From contig JALOMJ010000015.1 in the NCBI GenBank assembly GCA_025455485.1, forward strand, positions 1-41,881: DNA of 41,881 bases, written 5' to 3'. The number at the start of each line of letters is the position of its first letter. Position 1 is the stretch's first letter. The notes beneath the pieces were generated by a model that did not search any database, was not told the DNA's origin, and saw nothing but the letters and a program-made list of their open reading frames with translations. The stretch is from Bacteroidia bacterium. Its GTDB lineage: Bacteria > Bacteroidota > Bacteroidia > B-17B0 > Aurantibacillaceae. Shown here one piece after another: positions 8,615-17,971 of this stretch. The position numbers and the translations under genes are program-made.

Positions 8615-9460
8615 TTAGTTTTTATAAAACTGTAGCAGTTGGGCTAGCTTGTCTTTTAGCTCTGTGCGGGGAATAATTTTGTCTAAAAAACCGTGTTCCA
8701 AAACAAATTCAGCGGTTTGAAACCCTTTGGGAAGGTCTTTACCGATGGTTTCTTTTACCACCCTGGGGCCGGCAAAACCAATGAGTGCGCCGGGTTCGGC
8801 AATATTTAAGTCGCCCAACATGGCATAACTTGCGGTTACACCACCCGTTGTTGGATCGGTTAATAATGAGATGTATGGCAAGCGGTGTTGTGCCAGCTGG
8901 CTTAATTTTGCAGAGGTTTTTGCCATTTGCATCAAAGAAAAGGCGGCCTCCATCATTCGGGCGCCACCGCTTTTTGAAATAATCATTAAAGGGCTTTTGG
9001 TTAGGATGCAAAAGTCGATGGCTCTGGCAATTTTCTCCCCCACAACGGAGCCCATGGATCCTCCAATGAAGGTAAAATCCATACAGCACACCACCAGGTC
9101 GTTGTCATTCACTTTACCGTAGGCGCTTCTTAAGGCGTCTCGCATTCCGGTTTTCCGGATGGTTTCTTTTAAGCGTTCGGTGTACTTTTTAGTATCAGAA
9201 AATTCAAGTGGATCGCCGCTTACCAAATTTTCATTCAATTCGGTAAAAGTGCCGTTATCGAATAGAATTTCAAAGTACTCTTTGCTGCCAATTCGTTCAT
9301 GGTAGCCACATTCAGAGCAAACGTATGAGTTGTTTGAATGGTCCTGAACGGTGTGAATTTTTTTACAACTTGGGCATTTGTACCACAAGCCTTCAGGGGT
9401 TTCCTTTTTCTCGCTTGTTGTCGTGGTAATTCCTTCTTTTAATCGTTTAAACCAACCCAT
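8615..9460 (-). CDS. accD: acetyl-CoA carboxylase carboxyltransferase subunit beta
   Basis: AccD pairs with AccA to transfer the carboxyl group from biotin carrier protein to acetyl-CoA, giving malonyl-CoA for fatty-acid synthesis. The 281-residue protein has the N-terminal zinc ribbon (C29, C32, C48, C51: KCPSC and VCSECGYHE) and the crotonase-fold core with the CoA and oxyanion motifs [18 protein letters not shown] and [15 protein letters not shown]. Length is normal. It lies 42 bases downstream of the aldolase gene on the same strand and may be co-transcribed with it; accA is not in the window. Confidence 0.96.
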   Translation of the reverse strand: MGWFKRLKEGITTTTSEKKETPEGLWYKCPSCKKIHTVQDHSNNSYVCSECGYHERIGSKEYFEILFDNGTFTELNENLVSGDPLEFSDTKKYTERLKETIRKTGMRDALRSAYGKVNDNDLVVCCMDFTFIGGSMGSVVGEKIARAIDFCILTKSPLMIISKSGGARMMEAAFSLMQMAKTSAKLSQLAQHRLPYISLLTDPTTGGVTASYAMLGDLNIAEPGALIGFAGPRVVKETIGKDLPKGFQTAEFVLEHGFLDKIIPRTELKDKLAQLLQFYKN

Positions 9461-9502
9461 GATATTTATGTTTACTGAGTATTTTTAAAAACTATCAAGA
9501 GC

Positions 9503-10558
9503 TTAGGCCAGAGTGATGTTTGCATCAAGATAAACATCCTGAATGGCATTGAGCAGTGTAACGCCTTCTTTTAAGGGTTTTTGAAACGCTTTACGTCCGC
9601 TGATAAGTCCCTGACCACCGGCACGTTTGTTAATTACTGCAGTGCTTATGGCTTCTGCTAAATCACTTTCGCCTTTGCTTTCACCCCCGCTATTGATTAA
9701 CCCCATGCGCCCCATGTAACAATTGGCTACCTGGTAGCGGCAAAGATCAATTGGGTGATCACTGCTAAGTTCTGAGTACACTTTTGGGTGTGTTTTTCCA
9801 AAATTGATGGCGGTGTACCCTCCATTTTTATCGGAAAGTTTTTGTTTGATAATATCTGCCTGAATGGTTACCCCTAGATGATTGGCTTGTGAGGATAAGT
9901 CAGCTGCAGTATGATAATCCACTCCATCTTTTTTAAAGCCCGGATTACGGGTGTAGCACCAAAGTACAGTGGCCATGCCCAATTCATGAGCTCTTTCGAA
10001 GGCCTGAGCTACCTCCACAATCTGACGCGAGGATTCGGGAGAACCAAAATAAATGGTAGCGCCAACAGCAACGGCTCCCATGTTCCAGGCTTCCTCAACC
10101 GAGCCAAACATAATTTGGTCGAACTTGTTGGGGTAGGTTAAAAATTCATTGTGATTAATTTTAACAATGAAGGGGATTTTGTGAGCGTATTTGCGTGATA
10201 CTGAGGCCAAAACCCCGTAAGTGGAGGCTACAGCGTTACAACCGCCTTCTATGGCCAATTTAACAATGTTTTCGCTGTCGAAATACATGGGATTGGGTGC
10301 AAAACTGGCTCCTGCGCTATGTTCAATGCCCTGATCAACAGGCAAAATACTCATGTAACCAGTGCCTGCAAGGCGACCGGAATTGTATAGTTGTCCGAGG
10401 CTTCTGAGTACCTGAGGGCTGCGGTTGGTGCCCGTAAATATACGGTCAATAAAATCAGAACCCGGCACATGCAGGTGCTCTTTTGAAATGGTTTTACAGG
10501 TGTGGTTCAGAAGGTAATCGGCTTGTTTTCCTAAAAGGTCTTTAATGTTCACGGACAT
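9503..10558 (-). CDS. fbaB: class I fructose-bisphosphate aldolase (DhnA/FbaB type)
   Basis: The 351-residue protein belongs to the archaeal-type class I aldolases (DhnA family), which cleave fructose 1,6-bisphosphate by a Schiff-base lysine without metal. Supporting segments are the N-terminal [15 protein letters not shown] (substrate phosphate region), [26 protein letters not shown], and a C-terminal phosphate-binding region [16 protein letters not shown] did not pin the Schiff-base lysine with certainty. The length agrees with the bacterial FbaB group. A perfect -7 element lies 24 bases upstream of the start, just after the terminator of the siaBC-like operon, so it probably has its own promoter; accD follows after 42 bases. 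Confidence 0.92.
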   Translation of the reverse strand: MSVNIKDLLGKQADYLLNHTCKTISKEHLHVPGSDFIDRIFTGTNRSPQVLRSLGQLYNSGRLAGTGYMSILPVDQGIEHSAGASFAPNPMYFDSENIVKLAIEGGCNAVASTYGVLASVSRKYAHKIPFIVKINHNEFLTYPNKFDQIMFGSVEEAWNMGAVAVGATIYFGSPESSRQIVEVAQAFERAHELGMATVLWCYTRNPGFKKDGVDYHTAADLSSQANHLGVTIQADIIKQKLSDKNGGYTAINFGKTHPKVYSELSSDHPIDLCRYQVANCYMGRMGLINSGGESKGESDLAEAISTAVINKRAGGQGLISGRKAFQKPLKEGVTLLNAIQDVYLDANITLA

Positions 10559-10581
10559 GTTGCTGTGTTTAAAAAGGGAGA

Positions 10582-10589
10582 CAAATATA
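10582..10589 (-). promoter_or_regulatory. candidate -7 element for the aldolase gene
   Basis: On the minus strand the sequence reads TATATTTG, a perfect match to the Bacteroidota -7 consensus TAnnTTTG, 23 bases before the ATG. No TTG is seen at the expected -33 position, which falls inside the preceding terminator hairpin, so the call is tentative. Confidence 0.4.
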
Positions 10590-10592
10590 ACT

Positions 10593-10618
10593 AAAAAACC
10601 CCGCGAGTGGCGGGGTTT
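10593..10618 (-). terminator. rho-independent terminator of the siaB-siaC operon
   Basis: A nine-base GC-rich stem, AAACCCCGC (10596-10604) with GCGGGGTTT (10610-10618), and a 5-base loop. On the minus strand it is followed by a T run (TTTTTT at 10593-10598). It lies 18 bases past the stop of the SiaC-like gene. Confidence 0.85.
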
Positions 10619-10636
10619 CTTTATGAATAATACTGT

Positions 10637-11017
10637 TTATTCGTTAATCATAATCATTTTGAATGGCACATTAATAATGGCCTGATAATCTTCACCTGCT
10701 TCCAGCATGTCTTCATCATCTTCTTCGTAGTGCCAATTGATGGTCACTGCACTGCCGGCTTTATTAATTCCCTCCAGTTTTTTAAATACATCCAATATGC
10801 ATTTTGAAGACGAGGTATTAAAATACTCGAGCTGAACATTTACAGTGGTAACTGGCTTTGCGCTGCTTGCATATTTGTCGAGAGCGTCTACGAGTGGTTT
10901 GTAAAATTCAATGGAATTTTCGGGAATTGAACGACCTTTTACTTCCAATACTCCACTCTCAAGATCAAAACTAATGCTGGGAGTTTTGGGTGTGCCTTCA
11001 ATAGAATATTTTTCCAT
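10637..11017 (-). CDS. SiaC-family regulatory phosphoprotein (DUF1987)
   Basis: The 126-residue protein matches the DUF1987/SiaC family: an STAS-like fold with an antagonist-type phosphorylation site. The motif EYFNTSSSKCILD places a threonine at residue 68, the same position as the Thr68 that the kinase SiaB phosphorylates and the phosphatase SiaA dephosphorylates in Pseudomonas aeruginosa (established for that system). It follows the SiaB-like gene after 11 bases and precedes a strong terminator. In Pseudomonas, unphosphorylated SiaC binds and activates the diguanylate cyclase SiaD; no such cyclase is in this window, so the output partner here is unknown. Cytoplasmic. The family call is secure by motif; the function is inferred. 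Confidence 0.85.
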   Translation of the reverse strand: MEKYSIEGTPKTPSISFDLESGVLEVKGRSIPENSIEFYKPLVDALDKYASSAKPVTTVNVQLEYFNTSSSKCILDVFKKLEGINKAGSAVTINWHYEEDDEDMLEAGEDYQAIINVPFKMIMINE

Positions 11018-11028
11018 AGTGTTGTGTT

Positions 11029-11580
11029 TTAGTTTTGTTGATTGCTGACTTTAATATTGAGCGTAAAGAAAGAAACTTTATTATCAATTTCCAAAAAATT
11101 ATATTCCAATTTTTCACCAGTTTTCCGTGCGATGTCAATCATTCCGAGTCCGCCCCCACCCTTCAAAGACATTTCTCCGTTATTCAAAACCTTTTTGTAA
11201 TATTCCTTTAATTCTTCTTTGTTTAATGAATTTACCTCATCCAGCCGTTTTTTCAAGCCCCCGATGTTTTCATTGAGTATGTAATTGCCGGTAATGATGT
11301 TGTATTTTTCTCCGCTTTTGCCAATTGTAAATATGGCTGAACTGTTCTTTTCATTTTCTTCTTTTTCGGCAACTTCATCCATGTGATGGTAAAGGTTTTG
11401 TAAACATTCTACCAGTACATTGTACACCTTTTTTTTCATTTTAGGCTCTTCCTGCAAATTGTCCATTTTGTTCTCCATGATCTGTAAAATGGAAGTAAGC
11501 AGCTCGGATGTAATTTCTCCCTTAAATGAAAGCAGAATATTGTTCCGCTCCATTTTATCGTATATATCGTATATGTCCAA
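11029..11580 (-). CDS. SiaB-family protein kinase (GHKL-like)
   Basis: The 183-residue cytoplasmic protein resembles SiaB-family kinases (DUF6272), small GHKL-type ATPases that phosphorylate SiaC. An N-box-like helix contains VLVECLQNLYHHMDE (about residues 54-68), and the glycine-rich lid/G2 segment is LKGGGGLGMIDIARK (about 139-153). It is 11 bases upstream of the SiaC-like gene and has a well-matched promoter (TTG-N19-TATATTTA) of its own, 105 bases downstream of the phosphatase gene. That arrangement allows the kinase and its substrate to be made in a fixed ratio. The kinase activity is inferred from the family; catalytic residues were not checked structurally. Confidence 0.82.
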   Translation of the reverse strand: MDIYDIYDKMERNNILLSFKGEITSELLTSILQIMENKMDNLQEEPKMKKKVYNVLVECLQNLYHHMDEVAEKEENEKNSSAIFTIGKSGEKYNIITGNYILNENIGGLKKRLDEVNSLNKEELKEYYKKVLNNGEMSLKGGGGLGMIDIARKTGEKLEYNFLEIDNKVSFFTLNIKVSNQQN

Positions 11581-11608
11581 CAGCTTAATAAGGTTAGAAA
11601 TTATGGGG

Positions 11609-11638
11609 TAAATATATAGTATTTTAATTGAGTAACAA
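11609..11638 (-). promoter_or_regulatory. promoter of the siaB-siaC-like operon
   Basis: On the minus strand: TTG at the -33 position (11636-11638), a 19-base spacer, then TATATTTA (11609-11616), one mismatch from TAnnTTTG. The start codon of the kinase lies 28 bases further on. Spacing matches the Bacteroidota sigma-A consensus. Confidence 0.55.
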
Positions 11639-11685
11639 GTCGGGGGGCGTCAATTTTATTTTTTTGAAGCTGCTGTTTTAACTTT

Positions 11686-14600
11686 TCAAATTTCAATGCC
11701 AACAATTAACACATCATCCACCTGTTCGTGTTTGTCTTTCCAGTCCTCAAAGCTTTTTTTCAGGGCCATTCTCTGTTCTTCGGCGGGCAGATGGTGGATG
11801 GTCATTAACAAATCGTGAAAGCGCTTCACCATGTACTTTTTACCCCGTTCCCCGCCAAACTGATCGGCATAACCATCAGAAAACATATAGGCCATAGCAT
11901 GCCTTTGGGATTTGATTTGCCGGGTGATAAACACCCTTTCGGCATCCAGTTGTGCACCTCCCACCGGAAATTTGTTCCCATCGTATTTTTCCAGTTCATT
12001 TGATTTGGTAACCACTACCAAAGGACGGTTAGCACCCGCCCAGCGAATATCCGAATGGTCGTTGTTAATTGCAATAATGGAAACATCCATGCCATCGTTG
12101 GTATTGATTTCGTTGGTGCCCTGGCGTAAGGCTTCCTGAACCCCTTTGTGCAGGTTATTAAGTATTTCGCCCGGATCGGTAATGCCTTTTTCTAGCACAA
12201 TCTGATGCAACAAGTTATGCCCTATCATGCTCATAAAGGCGCCAGGCACCCCATGGCCGGTGCAATCCACCACAGCAAAAATTTTATACCCATTTTCCTC
12301 GGCAAACCAGTAAAAATCGCCACTCACAATATCTTTTGGTTGATAAAGAATAAACACCTTTTTTAACTTGCTGTAAATGTGCTCTTTTGAGGGCAATATG
12401 GCTTCCTGTATCCTTCTTGCGTATTCTATGCTGCTGGTTATGTCTTTGTTTTTTTCTTCCAGCTGTTTTGTGCGCAAAGCCACTTTACTTTCAAGAATTT
12501 TATTTTCTTTTTTCATGGCCCGGGTCCGGTATTGGGTATACCCGTAAATCAAAGCCAGTCCGGTTAAAAACACAATAACAAAAAATGTTTTGGTTCTCCA
12601 AAAAGGCGGCACCACAGTTATCCTTATTTCGAAGGGTTTTTCGTTCCAAATGCCATCGTTGTTACTTGATTTTACTTTGAAAACGTAATCGCCACCTGGC
12701 AAGGATGTGTATGAAACATAACGTACACTGGTGGGTGCCGACCAGTCTTTATCACTGCCTTCTAGTTTGTATCTGAATTTATTCTTTTCCGGATCAGTAA
12801 AATCCAATGCGGCCAGTTCAAACTGAAAGTAATTTTCGCTCCAGCTCAAATTAAGGTGTTTTTTATACGTAATAACAGAATCCGTATCCACATCATTGCC
12901 TCCGCGCTGATAGCCTATCACGTAGGATTCGGGCACATGAAGATTATCCTTAATGGCACTTGGCCGAAACGCATTAAACCCTTTGGCTCCTCCAAAATAC
13001 ATCATGCCGGTTCCGGATGCGAAAGCGGCTCCACTGCTATACTCCGTATTAATTAAACCATCTTTAATGTTGTAATTCTTAAACGTAATCTCTTTTTCGG
13101 CGTATTTAGGGTCAAATTTGATAATACCGGAATTGGAACTCATCCAGAAACAATCCATACTGTCTTTGAGTATAGAATAGAGATAAGTGCTGGCCAGGCC
13201 ATCCTTTTCATAAAAGTTATAAAAACTATTGTTTATCAACAATTTGCTCAATCCGGTTGAGGTGGCTACCCAAATGTTTCCGCGTTTATCTTCATTCACG
13301 CCAAGCACCATGTTAGAAGCAATTTGTCCCAATTTACCCTTGTTTTCGAACACCTTTTCAATGGGTAATTTTCCGTTTTGAACAAAATCACTCATTTTTA
13401 CCAAACCACCATCGTTTGTTCCAATCCATACTTTTCCTTTAGAATCTTTAAAGATGGCATTGATGTTGTTGCTGGGTAAACCATCGTTTCGGGTAAATTG
13501 TATTACATCATAACTTCGGAGATCAATTCTGAATAAACCATCACCAATGGTGCCCGCGTATAAATAAGCCCCATCCCGTTTCAAACAAACCACGGTTCCT
13601 CCTTTTTCACCATTCAGAATTTTTTTGCCCTTTTTGGTAGCTTTATCATAACGGTACAAGCCATCGCCGTAGGTGCCTACCCAATAGATGTTTTCACTTT
13701 CTTTTTCGAGAGACAAGGCGGAGCCCGACTGCAGCAACTGCCGGTGCGATTCAATGTAGCCGGTTTTTAAGTTAATTTCATCGAGTACATTAACACCACC
13801 CACCATCACCACACCCCTGCGATCTTCATAAAAACAATAGATGTTTTCGAATTTGGATTCGTAATTGTGTGTAGAGGTTGGGAATTTAAGTGAACGGAAA
13901 AAAGAAATATTAATTCCTCCGGCCTCTGTGCCTATCCAAAAATTATTCTGGTTATCTAGAAATATTACGTTACAATTGTTTGAGTTAAGTGAGAGTGGGT
14001 TGTCTTTTTTTTGATAAAGGTCAACCTCCTCGGTAAGCAGGTGATACACTGCAAGCCCGTTTAGTGTGGCAGCGTATACTTTGTTGTTGCCGATTTTAAA
14101 GTCCTTTATAGAATTAACGTTATCGCCACGGTTTGCAAAAAGGATATTTTGTTCTACCTCAAAAAACTTATCAATTTTAAACAGGCCGTTTCCAAGGGTA
14201 GAAACATAAATTTTTTCACCATATTGATCAATGTTGCTGATAGAAGTTAAATCCTCCGCAGTGAAATCAGAATAATCAGGAATAATCAAATCCAGTTTCT
14301 CTGGCAGTTGACCATTGAGCCTCCAAAGGCCGTTGGCAGAAGTTCCGGCTAAAACTTGCTTGTTTACAAGGGCAAGGCATTTTACATTTATTTCTTGAGG
14401 GTGAAAATAGCTTTTTGTAATATTACCATTGATGATGTCTATTTGAAACAATCCCTTTTCGGTTCCGATTAAGGCGTGGCGATCATCTTGTTTTAAAACA
14501 GCATTGATGCGACAATTGAATTTGGTGTCAGATGTGCTGATCCGTTTAAACTTTTCAGTCACCGGATTAAAATACGTTAAACCTTCCAGTGTTCCAATGA

Positions 14601-14895
14601 GAATAAGGTCTCCCTTAAACTGTTTAATGGCTGTAATGTCGGAGCAGAAAATGGATTCCGGGTTTGTGGGGTCGTTTTTAAATATTTTTACCTGATAACC
14701 ATCGTATTTATTAAGCCCATCCTGTGTGCCAAACCACATAAAACCCAGTTCATCCTGCATGATACACTTGACGAAATTTGTGCTCAGACCTTGCTCACCG
14801 GTAATTTGTTTAAAACGGAGCTGTTGGGAATGGATCTGTTGAACAAAAAGCCATAACAGGAGTACACCATAAGGTCTTTTTAGTTTCATAATCAA
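11686..14895 (-). CDS. two-component-type beta-propeller sensor with SpoIIE/PP2C phosphatase (SiaA-like)
   Basis: A 1069-residue inner-membrane sensor phosphatase. Order of domains: signal peptide (1-23); repeated two-component propeller blades (about 25-690, with motifs such as MWFGTQDGLNKYDG, KVWIGTNDGGLVK, NIWVATSTGLSKL); a Y_Y_Y domain (about 700-765); one transmembrane helix (about 770-790); a coiled coil (about 800-835); and a SpoIIE/PP2C phosphatase (about 845-1069). The metal-binding aspartates are present in IVSGDFYWF, VDCTGHGVPGAFMSMIG, MFSDGYADQFGG and the terminal DDVLIVGIEI. The propeller/Y_Y_Y front end is that of hybrid two-component sensors, but the histidine kinase is replaced by a phosphatase. 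It lies just upstream of SiaB- and SiaC-like genes, so its substrate is probably the phosphorylated SiaC-like protein. The ligand is unknown. Confidence 0.88.
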   Translation of the reverse strand: MIMKLKRPYGVLLLWLFVQQIHSQQLRFKQITGEQGLSTNFVKCIMQDELGFMWFGTQDGLNKYDGYQVKIFKNDPTNPESIFCSDITAIKQFKGDLILIGTLEGLTYFNPVTEKFKRISTSDTKFNCRINAVLKQDDRHALIGTEKGLFQIDIINGNITKSYFHPQEINVKCLALVNKQVLAGTSANGLWRLNGQLPEKLDLIIPDYSDFTAEDLTSISNIDQYGEKIYVSTLGNGLFKIDKFFEVEQNILFANRGDNVNSIKDFKIGNNKVYAATLNGLAVYHLLTEEVDLYQKKDNPLSLNSNNCNVIFLDNQNNFWIGTEAGGINISFFRSLKFPTSTHNYESKFENIYCFYEDRRGVVMVGGVNVLDEINLKTGYIESHRQLLQSGSALSLEKESENIYWVGTYGDGLYRYDKATKKGKKILNGEKGGTVVCLKRDGAYLYAGTIGDGLFRIDLRSYDVIQFTRNDGLPSNNINAIFKDSKGKVWIGTNDGGLVKMSDFVQNGKLPIEKVFENKGKLGQIASNMVLGVNEDKRGNIWVATSTGLSKLLINNSFYNFYEKDGLASTYLYSILKDSMDCFWMSSNSGIIKFDPKYAEKEITFKNYNIKDGLINTEYSSGAAFASGTGMMYFGGAKGFNAFRPSAIKDNLHVPESYVIGYQRGGNDVDTDSVITYKKHLNLSWSENYFQFELAALDFTDPEKNKFRYKLEGSDKDWSAPTSVRYVSYTSLPGGDYVFKVKSSNNDGIWNEKPFEIRITVVPPFWRTKTFFVIVFLTGLALIYGYTQYRTRAMKKENKILESKVALRTKQLEEKNKDITSSIEYARRIQEAILPSKEHIYSKLKKVFILYQPKDIVSGDFYWFAEENGYKIFAVVDCTGHGVPGAFMSMIGHNLLHQIVLEKGITDPGEILNNLHKGVQEALRQGTNEINTNDGMDVSIIAINNDHSDIRWAGANRPLVVVTKSNELEKYDGNKFPVGGAQLDAERVFITRQIKSQRHAMAYMFSDGYADQFGGERGKKYMVKRFHDLLMTIHHLPAEEQRMALKKSFEDWKDKHEQVDDVLIVGIEI

Positions 14896-14949
14896 TCACC
14901 TAAGATAATTAATTTTTCCAATACCATAAACAGGTATATTTACAGGTGG

Positions 14950-16797
14950 ATGTGTGGCATTGCCGGTATATTTTATTTTAATTCAAAACACAACATGCCG
15001 AGTCATCAACACAGCGCTGTAATTGAGGCGTTAAGGCATCGTGGTCCGGATTTTCAAGGGCACTGCTCCTACCCTCTCTCTGAGCTTTATCACACCCGTT
15101 TGAGCATCCTCGATCTAAGCGAGGCAAGTCATCAGCCTTTCGAAGATGCCCATAAAAACTACGCCATGGTTTACAATGGCGAAGTGTTTAATTATAAAGA
15201 TTTGATAGATTCCAAAGCGCAACTCAAGAGCAGCGGAGATGCCGAAATCGTGTTTCATGCATTAAAAAATGAGAAGGAAAAAGCATTGAACCAATTTAAT
15301 GGCTTTTTTTCTATAGCCTTCTTAGACCATAACCATCATGAATTATTACTGGCGCGAGATCGCTATGGCGTAAAGCCACTCTATTATTATCAGGACCACG
15401 ATAAATTAGTATTTGCCTCAGAACTTAAAGCACTTTTAAACATTACGGGCCCCCTTGAACTCAACTCAGAACAGGTGTATACCTATTTCAGACTGAATTA
15501 TTGTGCCGGTGAAGAACGAATTTTTAAAGGCGTATACAGCCTTGCCCCAGGCTGCATGTTAAAAGCGAACAGCAATGGTGTACACATTGAACAGTGGTAC
15601 ACGCCCTCGTCAAAAGTTGCCCCAGGCAATTTGGAATCGATATTGGGTGATGCAGTTAAACTGCGTTTGCAAGCCGATGTGCCGGTTGGCTGTTTTTTGA
15701 GCGGAGGGCTTGATTCCTCAATTATCAGTGCCCTCGCAAAAAAAGAAAAACCGGACATAAAAACATTTAGTTTGGGCTTTACATCGCATCCTTATCTTGA
15801 TGAAAGCAGATATGCCGAACGCGTGGCCAAACACATAAAATCTTCGCACTATGCTTATAACCTGAGTGAGGACGATTTTTTAAACCATTTGCCTGAATTT
15901 TTTAATTGCATCGATGAACCGTTTGCTGATTCATCTGCATTTAATCTTTTTCTGCTTTCTAAATTCAGCCGACATGAGGTGAAAGTGGCTTTGAGCGGCG
16001 ATGGCGCCGATGAACTGTTCAAAGGATACTTAAAGCATAAGGCATTGCTCTACAGTAATCATCCTTTAATCAGCATAGCCACCTTTTATGCGGCTGGCTT
16101 AACAAACCGTTTGCCGTCGTCGAGAGAAAATAAGTTTCACAACACCATTCGCCAACTAAAAAAGTTAGGGCAATTAAAACATCTTGGAGCAGCGGAAAAA
16201 CAAGAATTCCTTGCAGGCATAAGCACTCACAAAGAAATTCTGGGCCTGTTAAAAGAAAAAATTCACGGCACGGCGTTTCATTCTCTTTTTATAAATGCCG
16301 GTAATTACCAAAAATGGCCTGTTGAAGATTGGTTCGATCTGAAGGTGGTTCTGGCTGAAGATATGCTTGTAAAAACCGACCGCTTTAGTATGCGACATGG
16401 GCTTGAGCTACGCAACCCTTTTTTGGATTTTCGAGTTGTTGAATTTGCACTTCAATTAAAATATACACAAAAGATTTCCTACCGTGAGCAGAAAATTATT
16501 TTGAAAAAACAGCTGGGTCATTTACTGCCTGCAGATACGGTAAATCGTCCGAAAAAAGGTTTCGAGTTGCCATTAAAAAGTTGGCTCACCGGGCAGCTCA
16601 GAACGTCGCTTGAAACAGACTGGCTGAATGAGGAAAAGCTAAGCGCAGAAGGTGTTTTTAACCCCGAATCGGTTGCCGTATTGAAAAAACAATTAGTTTC
16701 ACCCAATCCCGGAGACAGCGCGGCTAAAATTTGGGCCCTTGTTGTGTTTGAAAAATGGATTAACAATTACAAAACATTTATAAAACCACGTGACTAA
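14950..16797 (+). CDS. asnB: asparagine synthase (glutamine-hydrolysing)
   Basis: The 615-residue enzyme starts MCGIAGIF, so Cys2 is exposed as the glutaminase nucleophile after Met removal. The N-terminal Ntn domain (RHRGPDFQG, YNGEVFNYK) is followed by the ATP-pyrophosphatase synthetase domain with the PP-loop SGGLDSS (251-257) and the ALSGDGADELFKGY motif. It converts aspartate to asparagine with glutamine nitrogen. The gene overlaps the next glycosyltransferase by 8 bases. AsnB-like genes beside glycosyltransferases often amidate sugar carboxylates in polysaccharide loci, so that is a possible alternative role. A -7-like TATATTTA ends only 7 bases before the ATG, which would imply a very short leader. 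Confidence 0.9.
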   Translation: MCGIAGIFYFNSKHNMPSHQHSAVIEALRHRGPDFQGHCSYPLSELYHTRLSILDLSEASHQPFEDAHKNYAMVYNGEVFNYKDLIDSKAQLKSSGDAEIVFHALKNEKEKALNQFNGFFSIAFLDHNHHELLLARDRYGVKPLYYYQDHDKLVFASELKALLNITGPLELNSEQVYTYFRLNYCAGEERIFKGVYSLAPGCMLKANSNGVHIEQWYTPSSKVAPGNLESILGDAVKLRLQADVPVGCFLSGGLDSSIISALAKKEKPDIKTFSLGFTSHPYLDESRYAERVAKHIKSSHYAYNLSEDDFLNHLPEFFNCIDEPFADSSAFNLFLLSKFSRHEVKVALSGDGADELFKGYLKHKALLYSNHPLISIATFYAAGLTNRLPSSRENKFHNTIRQLKKLGQLKHLGAAEKQEFLAGISTHKEILGLLKEKIHGTAFHSLFINAGNYQKWPVEDWFDLKVVLAEDMLVKTDRFSMRHGLELRNPFLDFRVVEFALQLKYTQKISYREQKIILKKQLGHLLPADTVNRPKKGFELPLKSWLTGQLRTSLETDWLNEEKLSAEGVFNPESVAVLKKQLVSPNPGDSAAKIWALVVFEKWINNYKTFIKPRD

Positions 16798-17968
16798 AGT
16801 ACTTCGCATCGTTAACCGCTTCAACCTTGGTGGCATCACTTACAATGTATCTTACCTTAGCCGCTTCATGCCGGAAAAGTTTGAAACCCTCCTTATTGGC
16901 GGACCGGAAGAAAAAGATGAGGAAAGCTCGCTTTTCATTCCACATTCTTTGGGCTTAAAGCCAATTGTGTTGCAAGAATTAAAACGCAGCATTAATCCCC
17001 TTCAGGATTATTTAGCCTATAGAAAAATCAGAAAAATAATTCGCGAATTCCGTCCGGATATAGTTCATACCCACGCGAGTAAAGCGGGTTTTATTGGTCG
17101 GCTTGCCGCGAAGCACAGCAGGGTTCCGGTTATCGTTCATACCTTTCACGGCCACGTGTTTGAAGGGTATTTTTCTCCTGCACTCACACTCATCATCAAA
17201 ACCATAGAGCGCCGTTTGGCCGGTTATTGCCATTGCATTGTTGCCATCAGCAACGAGCAGAAAAAACAATTAAGTGAAAAGCACAGGATTTGTGATGCGT
17301 CAAAAATCAAAGTCATCCCGCTGGGTTTTGACCTCGGGCGTTTTACAGAAAATCAGAAAGAAAAACGAAAAGCCTTCAGAACACGCTTTGGTTTGACGCA
17401 GGATGAAATTGCAATAGGTATCATTGGGCGTTTGGCGCCCATAAAAAATCACCGCTTGTTTATCGATGCTGTGCTGTACACGGCTAAACACAGCTCCAGA
17501 AAAATCAAAGCCTTCATAATTGGTGATGGAAAAACAAAACCAGAGCTTGAAAACTACATTCGAGAGAAGTACAGCACTGAACAATTGGGACAAAATCCTT
17601 TGATTCTTTTTACAGGCTGGATCAAGGAGGCAGATGTTGCCCTGGCCGGATTGGATTTGGTGTGTTTAAGTTCAAAAAACGAAGGCACACCGGTAAGTTT
17701 AATTGAGGCGCAGGCAGCCGGAAAATTTATAGTAAGCACCAAGGTGGGCGGCATTAAGGATATTTTACATGCTGGATGTGGGTTGTTATCGGATGCGGGA
17801 GATGCTGCCGGATTTAAGACAAATGTACTCTTTGCTGTAGATAACTTTGAAGCGTGTGAAAAAAATGCAGGTAAGGCGCAAGTTGAAGTGCTCAATAAGT
17901 TTTCCTATACCAGGCTATGCAGTGATATGGCCGCGCTATATGAGAGCCTGCTAAGCGTTAAGAATTAA
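16790..17968 (+). CDS. GT4-family glycosyltransferase
   Basis: The 392-residue protein has the GT-B layout of family 4. The N-terminal acceptor domain includes the donor-sugar-type HTHASKAGFIGRLAAKHS and HTFHGHVFEGYF motifs, as seen in EPS-type transferases; the C-terminal domain includes IGIIGRLAPIKNH and the EX7E motif EGTPVSLIE (Glu298, Glu306). It is cytoplasmic or membrane-associated and retains the alpha-configuration of the sugar. The start is a GTG at 16790 inside the asnB 3' end, an 8-base overlap that suggests coupling. Donor and acceptor cannot be told. Its 3' end lies 3 bases from the convergent sppA. Confidence 0.88.
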   Translation: MTKVLRIVNRFNLGGITYNVSYLSRFMPEKFETLLIGGPEEKDEESSLFIPHSLGLKPIVLQELKRSINPLQDYLAYRKIRKIIREFRPDIVHTHASKAGFIGRLAAKHSRVPVIVHTFHGHVFEGYFSPALTLIIKTIERRLAGYCHCIVAISNEQKKQLSEKHRICDASKIKVIPLGFDLGRFTENQKEKRKAFRTRFGLTQDEIAIGIIGRLAPIKNHRLFIDAVLYTAKHSSRKIKAFIIGDGKTKPELENYIREKYSTEQLGQNPLILFTGWIKEADVALAGLDLVCLSSKNEGTPVSLIEAQAAGKFIVSTKVGGIKDILHAGCGLLSDAGDAAGFKTNVLFAVDNFEACEKNAGKAQVEVLNKFSYTRLCSDMAALYESLLSVKN

Positions 17969-17971
17969 AAA

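Noticed and set aside
17554..17895. A 113-codon antisense open frame in the glycosyltransferase gene.
   Set aside because: It is a shadow frame; the GT4 motifs in the plus frame explain the region.
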